Shown here: piece by piece, positions 14,579 to 22,572 of the stretch | Layout: every line of letters starts with the position of its first letter | Position numbering within the stretch: the first letter of the stretch is position 1 | DNA from: Brachyspira hyodysenteriae ATCC 27164 | GTDB taxonomy: Bacteria; Spirochaetota; Brachyspiria; Brachyspirales; Brachyspiraceae | DNA length: 64,000 bases | Reading direction: 5' to 3' | NCBI RefSeq assembly: GCF_001676785.2 | Contig: NZ_CP015910.2 | Location: forward strand, 1,426,001-1,490,000 | Position numbers and translations under genes: made by a program | The notes under the pieces: generated by a model | Told to the model about the DNA's origin: nothing | Seen by the model: only the letters and a program-made list of their open reading frames with translations | Database searches by the model: none

Positions 14579-15346
14579 TTAAATTGATTTGATTATTACT
14601 CCTACTTGTTGATGATTGGATATTGCTATATATTCATATGTAATATTATATTTTTCACAAAATTCCTTAAAAGCTTTATATTCATGATTTTGCCAATTTG
14701 GATAATTAAAATATTCATCAAAAATTATTATTGTACCAACAATAATTCTATCATATATATTATCAAAAATTATTTTTGTGGAGGAATATAAATCACAATC
14801 TATATGTATGAATATGATTTTTTCTTGATGTTCTTTTAAAAAATCAGGTAAAGTTTTATCAAAATAGCCTTTCACTAAACAAACATTATCATTGACTTTT
14901 GGCATATTTCCACTTAAATCAAAATATCCTTTATTAAAAGTCCAACCTTCCCAGTTATTTGGTAACCCTTCAAATGAATCAAAACCATAAAATTTATTTT
15001 TTTCCATAATTGATGATAATCTATTTATTGAAGTTCCATTAAAAACTCCAAATTCTAAAAAAAGATAATTAGTATTTTTGTATTGAAACAAATAATTATA
15101 GAATATATGTTCATACATATTAACAATATTATCAAAAAGAATAGCATTTAATGCATATTTTTTTATATAATGTATTGTTTCTAATGTAGCCTCTTTTTTT
15201 AAATTGTATATAATTTCTGTATTTTCTTCTGTTATTTTAATTTTATTATCTTTATCTATAAGATAATTCAGATATATTCTAATATTATTTCTTAATTTTT
15301 TAAAAGGTATCCACCATACTATTTCATCTATCACTTTTCTATTCAT
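14579..15346 (-). CDS. TylF-type O-methyltransferase with N-terminal WIP tag (cassette C)
   Basis: This 255-residue protein has the tag VIDEIVWWIPFKKLRNNIR followed by a TylF/MycF-type SAM-dependent methyltransferase domain: YLFLEFGVFNGTSINRLS (SAM loop), FYGFDSFEGLPNNW, FIHIDCDLYSST and IIIFDEYFNYP, where the acidic residues match the metal site of this family. Known members O-methylate deoxysugars, so methylation of a glycan sugar is likely. ATG 15346 is chosen for its GGAG and because it lies where the leader would end. Its leader is out of frame (11 repeat units), so this gene is the one predicted to be translated poorly in this isolate. It shares its first 27 codons exactly with cassette B, though the two enzymes are otherwise unrelated. 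Confidence 0.87.
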   Translation of the reverse strand: MNRKVIDEIVWWIPFKKLRNNIRIYLNYLIDKDNKIKITEENTEIIYNLKKEATLETIHYIKKYALNAILFDNIVNMYEHIFYNYLFQYKNTNYLFLEFGVFNGTSINRLSSIMEKNKFYGFDSFEGLPNNWEGWTFNKGYFDLSGNMPKVNDNVCLVKGYFDKTLPDFLKEHQEKIIFIHIDCDLYSSTKIIFDNIYDRIIVGTIIIFDEYFNYPNWQNHEYKAFKEFCEKYNITYEYIAISNHQQVGVIIKSI

Positions 15347-15381
15347 ATATAAACTCCAAGTAAAAAATTGCAATAAAGATA

Positions 15382-15401
15382 CCCTACCAATAGAGATAGG
15401 G
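15382..15401 (-). promoter_or_regulatory. Conserved RNA hairpin in leader C region
   Basis: Same stem as in leader B (CCCTATC with GGTAGGG). Here it lies downstream of the premature leader stop, so it would not be crossed by leader ribosomes. Confidence 0.5.
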
Positions 15402-15437
15402 TTAAATATATTATTAAAATTATATTATTTTTATTAT

Positions 15438-15542
15438 TTAGAATATTGGCTTGGCTTGGCTTGGCTTGGCTTGGCTTGGCTTGGCTTGGCTTGGCTTGGC
15501 TTGGAATAAGCCTATATTTAATGAGTTAAAAATTATTACCAT
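15438..15542 (-). CDS. Leader ORF C, 11 pentamer units, truncated (OFF frame)
   Basis: This leader starts at ATG 15542 with the same promoter and first 29 residues as leader B. With eleven repeat units the frame ends AKPIF and a TAA at 15438-15440, giving 34 residues without the hydrophobic segment. The stop is about 90 bases before the TylF-type start, too far for coupling. The next unit number (12) would also stop just after the tract; 10 or 13 would restore it. The intact hydrophobic coding sequence is still present downstream in another frame, so this is a reversible frame state, not decay. Confidence 0.7.
   Translation of the reverse strand: MVIIFNSLNIGLFQAKPSQAKPSQAKPSQAKPIF
15446..15500 (-). 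repeat. Pentanucleotide tract (GCCAA)11 in leader C
   Basis: Eleven perfect units, one more than the otherwise identical copy in leader B. Eleven is 2 modulo 3, which closes the leader frame. Confidence 0.97.
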
Positions 15543-15548
15543 ATATTT

Positions 15549-15577
15549 ATTATATATAATAATATAAAAAATATCAA
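15549..15577 (-). promoter_or_regulatory. Promoter of leader C (leaderless architecture)
   Basis: Identical to the leader B promoter: TTGATA (15572-15577), 17-base spacer, TATAAT (15549-15554), 6 bases to the ATG at 15542. Confidence 0.78.
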
Positions 15578-15600
15578 ATTAATAATTTTTATATGATATA

Positions 15601-16542
15601 TTAAATATATTCATCTATATTTTTACTAGAAGTTTTCCATGGTATTTCATATTTTCTATTTTTTATATCACAATATTTACATAATGGTATTGGTTTAGCA
15701 ATAAAATTTAATAATTCATCATAACTATTTGCCTTATGTATATCAATATAATCATTTTCCGTTGTAGGTATATTTTTTCCAAAAAATTTATTGAAATGAT
15801 TAATATAACATGCTATTGGACAGGTAAAAAGTTTTCCATTTTTTAAAGAAGGACATGAATTAGCAAACCAACAAGTTACAAAACTTTCTAAAGCATCTTG
15901 TTTACCATCTACATCAATAGTATATTTATAACTAGTTTTTATTATATCTTTACCTTCTCCATTTGAAACATTTATTTTTACATTATAATTATTACATAAT
16001 TCTATTATTTTATCCCAGTCTATTTTTATAGGATATTTTGTAGCTTCAATTACAATATTATTTTCTTTTAATGATTTCCAAAAATTATCGTCTTTATTTA
16101 CTAGTAATACAGCATTTGTAACTAATTGTATTTCAGAATCTTTAAAATATTTTCTAGACATAGTAAAAAAATCAGGACAATTTGGATGTAATAAAGGTTC
16201 TCCACCCATTAATCTTATTCTTTCTATGTTTCCATTTGTTAATGAAGATAATTGTTTTATATCTTTTTCAAAGATTTCAATATCTAAAAATTCCTTTTCT
16301 GCAATTTGTGAAAAATGTGTACATGATTGACAATTTAAATTACAATGTTCTACAAGATGGATTTCTACTCTATGAAATTTTATTCTAGGTGTAACTCTTC
16401 TAAACATGTTCATTATTTCATCTTTTGTATAAAACTCTGTATTTAATAATCTAGATACATCCTCCAAAAAATATCTTATAGGTCCTCTCCATTTTTTAAA
16501 AGGTATCCACCATACTATTTCATCTATGATTTTTTTATCCAT
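15601..16542 (-). CDS. Radical SAM enzyme with N-terminal WIP tag
   Basis: This 313-residue protein starts with the tag KIIDEIVWWIPFKKWRGPIR and continues into a radical SAM core. CNLNCQSC (Cys67, Cys71, Cys74) is the CxxxCxxC motif that binds the 4Fe-4S cluster, and RLMGGEPLLHP is the SAM-binding GGE motif. The C-terminal part has extra cysteines (TCWFANSC, FTCPIACYI, LCKYCDI) that could hold an auxiliary cluster, as in SPASM-like enzymes. The substrate is unknown; radical SAM proteins of this kind occur in capsule and lipooligosaccharide loci. Start ATG 16542 has GGAGAGGG upstream. Its leader has 13 units and is open, ending 6 bases before this ATG. A decayed copy of the 3' end lies at 14311-14540. 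Confidence 0.87.
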   Translation of the reverse strand: MDKKIIDEIVWWIPFKKWRGPIRYFLEDVSRLLNTEFYTKDEIMNMFRRVTPRIKFHRVEIHLVEHCNLNCQSCTHFSQIAEKEFLDIEIFEKDIKQLSSLTNGNIERIRLMGGEPLLHPNCPDFFTMSRKYFKDSEIQLVTNAVLLVNKDDNFWKSLKENNIVIEATKYPIKIDWDKIIELCNNYNVKINVSNGEGKDIIKTSYKYTIDVDGKQDALESFVTCWFANSCPSLKNGKLFTCPIACYINHFNKFFGKNIPTTENDYIDIHKANSYDELLNFIAKPIPLCKYCDIKNRKYEIPWKTSSKNIDEYI

Positions 16543-16548
16543 TTTATA

Positions 16549-16752
16549 TTACCCTCTCCATAAAAAATTGCAATAAAGATACCCTACCAATAGAGATAGG
16601 GTTAAACATATTATTAAAATTATATTATTTTTATTATTTAGAATATTGGCTTGGCTTGGCTTGGCTTGGCTTGGCTTGGCTTGGCTTGGCTTGGCTTGGC
16701 TTGGCTTGGCTTGGAATAAGCCTAATTTAATCTTGTTAAATGTTACTATCAT
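16549..16752 (-). CDS. Leader ORF of radical SAM gene, 13 pentamer units (ON frame)
   Basis: This 67-codon leader starts at ATG 16752, 7 bases after a -10 box, and encodes MIVTFNKIKLGLFQ, four QAKPS repeats, then ANILNNKN and the hydrophobic IILIICLTLSLLVGYLY. It ends WRG with TAA at 16549-16551, 6 bases before the radical SAM ATG, so the leader stop falls between the enzyme ribosome site and start codon. Thirteen units is again 1 modulo 3. The junction differs from the ATGA type of the other three, which shows that coupling distance is kept although the sequence is not. Confidence 0.7.
   Translation of the reverse strand: MIVTFNKIKLGLFQAKPSQAKPSQAKPSQAKPSQANILNNKNNIILIICLTLSLLVGYLYCNFLWRG
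16582..16601 (-). promoter_or_regulatory. Conserved RNA hairpin inside radical SAM leader
   Basis: Same CCCTATC and GGTAGGG stem with a 6-base loop as in leaders B and C. Confidence 0.5.
16646..16710 (-). repeat. Pentanucleotide tract (GCCAA)13 in radical SAM leader
   Basis: Thirteen perfect units, the longest tract in the window. It is three units longer than tracts A and B, so the frame is preserved. Confidence 0.97.
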
Positions 16753-16759
16753 ATGTCCA

Positions 16760-16788
16760 ATTTTATATCATAATAAAATAATATACAA
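16760..16788 (-). promoter_or_regulatory. Promoter of radical SAM leader
   Basis: TTGTAT (16783-16788), a 17-base spacer and TAAAAT (16760-16765) lie 7 bases before the leader ATG. The sequence is unrelated to the leader B promoter, yet the spacing to the ATG is the same. Confidence 0.6.
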
Positions 16789-16805
16789 CTAAAATATATT
16801 ATTTA

Positions 16806-17978
16806 TTACCAAATACCTATTTTTTTTCTAATGTCATCTCTTTTTTTTCTTCCAGGAATCCACCATAAAATTAAATTAATAGCATTTCTTATAACGGGTA
16901 ATAGTTTATCACAAGTAGAAACTTTTCTTTCTATGTATCTTAACCTATTTTCAAGATCATATTTTTCATCTTGGCATGTTGATATTGGAAATACATCTGG
17001 AAATAATTTTTCATAATAAGTTTTTATTACTTTAAATAGATCCCTATTTTCTTCTCTCTGTACTAAAAAAGATAAATGCACCATAGGAATTTCAGATACT
17101 ATAATTTTTTTATTGTTTTTTCTTGAATAATCAAAACAATAAAATTCGTCATGGGCTTTCCATTTATCTTTTAAAGATTTATCTTCTATATCATTCCAAA
17201 AATTCTTTTTAAATAAAATACAATTAATAGAGAACTGCTGAGTATTGTCTGCTTCATAATATTTGTTAGTATTGCAGCTTGCAATATATTTATCATATTG
17301 CAAAGTTGTTTTTATATGAATCCATCTAGCTATATAAGCAAATTCTATTGGAGAAGCAAAAACTGTATCTTTTATTTCATCTTTTTTATTAACTAAAAAG
17401 GTTTCCATATTATTTTTAATATCATAAGATAAATTATCAGCATTATATTCTCTATCTGAATAATATTTTTTAGCAAAATAATTTCTAGCATATAGTTTAT
17501 GATACTCTTCTTCTAAATCCATATTTTTAATAATTCTTTTAAATCCAAATGGATTATTATTAACTAATGAAGAAACATAAGCTAAGTTATCTTTATATTT
17601 ATTATAAGAATCATTATAACAGTCTAATAATTTTTCTAGCCAATTTTTTGTAAGCGGAAATACATCATCATCCATTTTACATACATATTCATAATTTTCT
17701 AATTCTTTACTATTTATTAAATCTTTTATTCCATAATATGCTCTTTGCGCTCCATATGGTCCTATGACTTTAAAATTGTTAGGATATAATCTTTCATACC
17801 TTTCTGCTACCATTAAAGTTCTTTCACAATCATATGATTCCCATCCATTCATTAAAATAAAAATTTTATAATTTTCAGACATGAATCTTGAATGCATATA
17901 TAAAGCAATTTCAAGAGATTCATAATCCCAACATGCTAATACAATTATTGCTGTTTTTTCTACATAATTATTTTCCAT
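16806..17978 (-). CDS. GT-A-type glycosyltransferase with C-terminal WIP tag
   Basis: This 390-residue protein begins with AIIVLACWDYESLEIALYMHSRF, has a GT-A-like core and a metal-binding acidic motif KMDDDVFPLTKNWLEKLL near residue 107, and later AHDEFYCFDYSRKN. This fits a nucleotide-sugar-dependent glycosyltransferase acting at the cytoplasmic membrane face; donor and acceptor are unknown. The last 25 residues contain AINLILWWIPGRKKRDDIR, the same tag that the neighbouring cassettes carry at the N-terminus. The gene follows glf by 23 bases, so the two form a transcription unit, and it has no repeat leader. GGAG lies about 11 bases before ATG 17978. Confidence 0.8.
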   Translation of the reverse strand: MENNYVEKTAIIVLACWDYESLEIALYMHSRFMSENYKIFILMNGWESYDCERTLMVAERYERLYPNNFKVIGPYGAQRAYYGIKDLINSKELENYEYVCKMDDDVFPLTKNWLEKLLDCYNDSYNKYKDNLAYVSSLVNNNPFGFKRIIKNMDLEEEYHKLYARNYFAKKYYSDREYNADNLSYDIKNNMETFLVNKKDEIKDTVFASPIEFAYIARWIHIKTTLQYDKYIASCNTNKYYEADNTQQFSINCILFKKNFWNDIEDKSLKDKWKAHDEFYCFDYSRKNNKKIIVSEIPMVHLSFLVQREENRDLFKVIKTYYEKLFPDVFPISTCQDEKYDLENRLRYIERKVSTCDKLLPVIRNAINLILWWIPGRKKRDDIRKKIGIW

Positions 17979-18001
17979 TTTATTATATTCTCCAGCATAA
18001 A

Positions 18002-19114
18002 TTAAAATTTAAAATTATCCATAAAATTTAATACTCTTTCTACGGCATTATCCATATTATAATATTTATAATCACCCAATCTTCCAAGAATATATACATT
18101 ATTTAATTTATTTATTTCAGTTAAATATTTATTATATAAATTTCTATTTATGTCATTTTCAATTGGATAATATCTATCGTTTCTATTTATATCAAACATT
18201 TCAGAATATTCTATTGAGATAATAGTTTTATTAGAATATTCATCCAAGAAATGCTTATGCTCTATTATCCTAGTAAAATCATAATTATTTGGGTAATTAA
18301 TAACTGATGTCTCTTGATAATATTCTTTATTTATAGTGATATTTTCAAAATATATAGATCTATAAGGTAATATCCCATATTTATAATTAAAAAAATCATC
18401 TATCGAGCCAGTATAAAATATATATTGAAAATCTTTATTTTTTATATCAGAAAAATTAGTATTTAGATTTATATGTATATTTTCATGATCTATTAATTTT
18501 TCTATTAATTTAGTATACCCATTTGATGGTATTCCTTGATATATGTCCTGAAAATATCTATCGTCATTTGAAATATATATTGGTACCCTAGAAATTACAG
18601 AAGCATCAATATCATTAGGAGATATCCCCCATTGTTTAATAGTGTAATTTTCAAATATGTTTTTATATACATATTGGTAAATAAATTTTATATCTTTATC
18701 ATCATTTTCTTTAAAATCTAAAATAGATATTTTTGAACCATATTCATATTTATCCAATAATTTTGATATTATTCTGTTAGATATATTATGTGGAAATATT
18801 TCTTCTATAGTTTTTAAATTAAAAGGAATTGTTACTTTACTACCTTCTACTACAGCTTTAACTTTATGGAAGTAATAATTCCAAGATGTATATTTAGATA
18901 AATAATCCCATACTTTTTTATTATTTGTATGAAAAATATGGGCTCCATATTTATGAATAGTTATACCAATTTCGTTTTTGTAATCGTAACAATTACCAGC
19001 TATATGATTTCTTTTGTCTATTAAAAGTACATTTTTATTATAACAATTTGCTAGTATGTTTGCAAGGCATGATCCTGTTATTCCAGCTCCCACTACTAAA
19101 CAATCATAATGCAT
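18002..19114 (-). CDS. glf: UDP-galactopyranose mutase
   Basis: It converts UDP-galactopyranose to UDP-galactofuranose, the donor for galactofuranose in surface glycans, using reduced FAD. The 370-residue length is typical. Visible motifs are the FAD dinucleotide fold VVGAGITGSCLA at the N-terminus, RNHIAGNCYD, YGAHIFHTNNKKVWDYL, the central IKQWG segment and ILGRLGDYKYYNMD near the C-terminus, all characteristic of Glf. It lacks the WIP tag, as expected for a soluble enzyme making a donor. It opens the minus-strand sugar locus and is followed by a glycosyltransferase that may use its product. AGG precedes the ATG by about 9 bases. Confidence 0.95.
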   Translation of the reverse strand: MHYDCLVVGAGITGSCLANILANCYNKNVLLIDKRNHIAGNCYDYKNEIGITIHKYGAHIFHTNNKKVWDYLSKYTSWNYYFHKVKAVVEGSKVTIPFNLKTIEEIFPHNISNRIISKLLDKYEYGSKISILDFKENDDKDIKFIYQYVYKNIFENYTIKQWGISPNDIDASVISRVPIYISNDDRYFQDIYQGIPSNGYTKLIEKLIDHENIHINLNTNFSDIKNKDFQYIFYTGSIDDFFNYKYGILPYRSIYFENITINKEYYQETSVINYPNNYDFTRIIEHKHFLDEYSNKTIISIEYSEMFDINRNDRYYPIENDINRNLYNKYLTEINKLNNVYILGRLGDYKYYNMDNAVERVLNFMDNFKF

Positions 19115-19329
19115 ATATTTACCTATAATTATAATTAAGTTTATTAATTATAATTTAATTTTTAAAAAAAGTCAATTATATTGATATATACATAAATAAT
19201 ATACTATTAATTAACTATATTATTTATAAAAAATATATCAATCAAATAATAAAAGATGTAATTTTTTAATAATTATTAACATAATTATAATTATTGGAAA
19301 TTGATTAAATATATGGAGATATTGTGTAT

Positions 19330-20424
19330 ATGAATAGAGAAATGCATATATGTACTATAGCTAGCGGACACAATTTTGCAATATATGCTGCTACATTATT
19401 AGTATCTATACTTGAAAATTCTGATAAAGATGATTTTTTTATTTTTCATATAATTACTGCAGATATAAGTGAAGATGATAAGAATAAAATAATTGAACTA
19501 AAAAATATTAAAAATTGTGATATAATTTTTCATTATATAACAAATATAGAAAAGTATAAAAAATGGGTAAATGATTCCAATGGATGTGTATTAGAAAGAT
19601 GGTCATATCATATATTTTTTAAATTAGAAATAATGAATGTTCTTTCAGATTTAGATAAAGTGCTATTTTTAGATGCAGATACTATAGTTCTTAGGAATCT
19701 TAGAGATATATTCAAAATTGATATAGAAAATTACTATATTGCTACAGTTTGCGGTATAGAATTATCTGTTATCAATTATATAGGTGAAGAGGGTTATATA
19801 ATAAAAAATGGACATAGTACAGTTGAAAATTTTAAGGAAAATATGCATATTAATAATGATTCATCAATACAAAGAAATGTTAAACATAAAAACGTAGAAA
19901 CTTGGTTTAGTACAGGATTTATGTATATGAATTTAAAATATTTAAGAAATATTTTAAATGAAAATAAAATTGAAGAATTAATAACAAATTGTATTAATAG
20001 TGGAGAAATTTTTGGAGATGAAGTAATATTTAATTATTTTATAGAAGATGATAAAATATTAAAGTTGAATGATAATTATCATGTAACAAATGCAATATGG
20101 TTAAAAGAAGATTGTTTAGATATATATGTTGCTCATTTTGCTCCAAAAATGTTTAACTTATTTAATATGCCAAAAACAAAAAATCAAATATATTTAAAAG
20201 CATTAAAATATTTTTCACAAACTCTTTGGTTTAAAGAAGATCCTATTTACTATATTAATATGCTGTTAGAAGAAAAAAGTAATTACTATGAAAAATTATT
20301 TGATATAAAATTATTTGCTATAATTGATATGATAGTATGGTTTATACCGTTTAGAAAAAAAAGAGATGAAATAAGGAAAAAAATGGTAGATAAAATAAAA
20401 AACATAAAATATTTAATAAATTAA
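19330..20424 (+). CDS. Family 8 glycosyltransferase with C-terminal WIP tag
   Basis: This is a GT8-type (LPS galactosyl/glucosyltransferase-like) protein of about 364 residues. The N-terminus MHICTIASGHNFAIYAATLLVSIL and the DxD motif in VLFLDADTIVLRNLRDIF (metal and nucleotide-sugar binding) are typical, as is the later TGFMYMNLKYLRN. Residues 330-355 carry IIDMIVWFIPFRKKRDEIR, the shared tag, here at the C-terminus with a Lys-rich tail. ATG 19330 (MNRE) is preferred because its context matches the starts of the cassettes. GTG 19324, 5 bases after GGAG (19315-19318), is an equally spaced alternative. It is divergent from glf across 209 AT-rich bases. Confidence 0.85.
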   Translation: MNREMHICTIASGHNFAIYAATLLVSILENSDKDDFFIFHIITADISEDDKNKIIELKNIKNCDIIFHYITNIEKYKKWVNDSNGCVLERWSYHIFFKLEIMNVLSDLDKVLFLDADTIVLRNLRDIFKIDIENYYIATVCGIELSVINYIGEEGYIIKNGHSTVENFKENMHINNDSSIQRNVKHKNVETWFSTGFMYMNLKYLRNILNENKIEELITNCINSGEIFGDEVIFNYFIEDDKILKLNDNYHVTNAIWLKEDCLDIYVAHFAPKMFNLFNMPKTKNQIYLKALKYFSQTLWFKEDPIYYINMLLEEKSNYYEKLFDIKLFAIIDMIVWFIPFRKKRDEIRKKMVDKIKNIKYLIN

Positions 20425-20431
20425 TTTAACT

Positions 20432-20487
20432 ATAATATTCAATCTAATATGCTAAATATTATATTAACAGATTAGATTGAATATTAT
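20432..20487. terminator. Bidirectional AT-rich hairpin between convergent genes
   Basis: Seventeen-base arms (20432-20448 and 20471-20487) pair perfectly around a 22-base loop, between the GT8 gene (plus) and the chemoreceptor gene (minus). Confidence 0.6.
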
Positions 20488-20492
20488 TTATA

Positions 20493-22310
20493 TTAAAATT
20501 TAAAATATGATACTTCATTAACTATATTTTCTGTTTTTTCAAGTATATTTTTACTTTCATTTACTCCCTGTTCTGCTATATTAGAATTTGTATAATTAAT
20601 ATTATTAAGATTATTAACAGCTGTATTTATTTGGGACATACTTTCTTCTTCATTTTTTATTGCCTTTAATATATCAATTAATATACCAGATATTTCATTT
20701 GCAAAATTTTCTATTTCATCTAAAGCATTTGAAGATTCTCTTACAGTAGTTTCTCCTATCTCTATTTTTTTTGTAGTTTCATTTACTATACTGCTTATAT
20801 CTTTTGCTGCATTACTAACATTAGTGGATAAATTTCTTACCTCTGAAGCAACAACTGCAAATCCTTTACCCTGATCACCAGCACGTGCTGCCTCTACAGA
20901 AGCATTAAGTGCCAATATATTAGTTTGAAAAGCAATGGATTCTATTATAGAAGTTATATTTGCTATTTTTTTACTATATTCAGCTACTTCTATAACATTT
21001 TTAGATGTGTTTTTTATAGCATTAACTCCTTTCATTGTTGATTCCATCATATTATCGCTCATTTTTTTAGCATTGTCTGTATTTACTACCGTTTCTTTAA
21101 TAGATGAAAATACAAATTCTATAGAACTTGTTAATTCTTTCAAAGATGAAGATTGTGCTGTAACCCTTTGAGATAAGTTTTCATTTCCATCAGCTATTAT
21201 TTCCATAGAACTATTAATACTATTTATTTCTTTTGTCATACTATGAATTGTGCTTCCTAATTTATTTTGCATAGTTTTTATTGCTCTTACTAAACTTCCT
21301 GTTTCATTTTTCTTTTCTAATTCTTTTTTATTGAATGAAGCATTGAAATTACCTTCTGACATAGATTCTATAATATTTATAGTATTGTTTAAAGTTGTTG
21401 ATATAGGTTTGGCTATTATAGTGACAAGTATAGATTCTATAGATATTAAAAATAAAAAACCTACTATCATTACAATTATAAGTCTTAGAACATTCCATTC
21501 TAAAATATCTATATCACCTTCTGCTATTAAATACCATGGTGTATTTTTTATATTTGTAGTAATATATATTTTTTTATTTTTAATGAATGAAAATGAATCA
21601 GTGCCTAATATATCATCTTTATAGTTTGCAAATATTTCTTTATTAAAAATATTTTCTTTCAATATTGCATTTTTATCTTTATGATAAAAGTAAATTCCTT
21701 CTCCATTTATTAAACTTATATTATAATTATATAACATAGCATTTGATAAAGTATCATTCGCTATTTCATTAAATATTATATCTACACCTAATATACCTCG
21801 TACACTTCTATCAGGATTATAAATAGTTTTACTAAATGCTATTGCTAATGATTCAGTAACAACATCAATATATGGATTTGATATAAATATATTTGTGGTT
21901 TCTAATGCTTTTATAAACCATTCTCTTGTGGTCTGATCATAATCTGATGGTAAAGGTGCACTATTAAACATTACTCCGCCGTCTTTATATGGAACAGTTG
22001 TGGCAAAATATATATTTGCTATATTACTATCTCTTCTAACAATATTAGACATTATAGTAGGAAAATTATTTGTATAATATTCTGCTTCCAAATATGAAGA
22101 GAATATTTCCATTTGTTTTTTTATAGCGTACATATTGTTATCCAATATATTTGATAATAATTTTGCATTATCTTTTGATACTGTAATAAACTCACTTTTA
22201 TATTTTGGTATATATAAACTTAAAACTACTATAAATATAACCATTATAGAAATTGCATATGGTATTATGAAGCTCAAAATTAACTTATTTTTTTTATATA
22301 TTTTTGTCAT
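20493..22310 (-). CDS. Methyl-accepting chemotaxis protein with Cache sensor
   Basis: This is a 605-residue transmembrane chemoreceptor. A first membrane helix at about residues 10-32 is followed by a periplasmic double-Cache-like sensor ([12 protein letters not shown]-like region, then [19 protein letters not shown]), a second membrane helix near 275-298, a HAMP segment and the signalling domain. The hairpin tip reads [41 protein letters not shown], only slightly changed from the consensus, so it should couple to CheA and CheW. Cache sensors bind small ligands such as amino acids or organic acids; the ligand here is unknown. AAGGA lies 6 bases before ATG 22310. It is not linked to the che operon at 47-55 kb. 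Confidence 0.93.
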   Translation of the reverse strand: MTKIYKKNKLILSFIIPYAISIMVIFIVVLSLYIPKYKSEFITVSKDNAKLLSNILDNNMYAIKKQMEIFSSYLEAEYYTNNFPTIMSNIVRRDSNIANIYFATTVPYKDGGVMFNSAPLPSDYDQTTREWFIKALETTNIFISNPYIDVVTESLAIAFSKTIYNPDRSVRGILGVDIIFNEIANDTLSNAMLYNYNISLINGEGIYFYHKDKNAILKENIFNKEIFANYKDDILGTDSFSFIKNKKIYITTNIKNTPWYLIAEGDIDILEWNVLRLIIVMIVGFLFLISIESILVTIIAKPISTTLNNTINIIESMSEGNFNASFNKKELEKKNETGSLVRAIKTMQNKLGSTIHSMTKEINSINSSMEIIADGNENLSQRVTAQSSSLKELTSSIEFVFSSIKETVVNTDNAKKMSDNMMESTMKGVNAIKNTSKNVIEVAEYSKKIANITSIIESIAFQTNILALNASVEAARAGDQGKGFAVVASEVRNLSTNVSNAAKDISSIVNETTKKIEIGETTVRESSNALDEIENFANEISGILIDILKAIKNEEESMSQINTAVNNLNNINYTNSNIAEQGVNESKNILEKTENIVNEVSYFKF

Positions 22311-22439
22311 AAAAAATCCTTAAATTAGTGATATTTAAAATAATAAATAAGATATATGGGTACAATAATTGAATGTTGTAATCATAATAAAATATATTTA
22401 TATACATAATTTGAGTATACTATAATGATTATATTTGTC

Positions 22440-22472
22440 AATGTTAATAATCATTTTTTTATTATTAACATT
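22440..22472 (+). promoter_or_regulatory. Inverted repeat upstream of metH
   Basis: AATGTTAATAAT (22440-22451) and ATTATTAACATT (22461-22472) are perfect 12-base arms around a 9-base T-rich loop, 100 bases before metH. It may be an operator. I found no riboswitch fold in this 262-base gap. Confidence 0.4.
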
Positions 22473-22572
22473 AACAATATTTTGATTATAAAATTATAAA
22501 AACTTGTTATATTTATATTTTTATATTAGAATAGATAAAATATAGTTTTTATATAAAATTGGAGCATAAATA

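Noticed and set aside
12900-16710. TTGGC arrays as a CRISPR or other spacer array
   Set aside because: The units are contiguous 5-base repeats without spacers, and each tract sits inside a leader ORF.
22311-22572. B12 or SAM riboswitch upstream of metH
   Set aside because: The gap is almost pure AT and has no conserved riboswitch core; only a 12-base inverted repeat was found.
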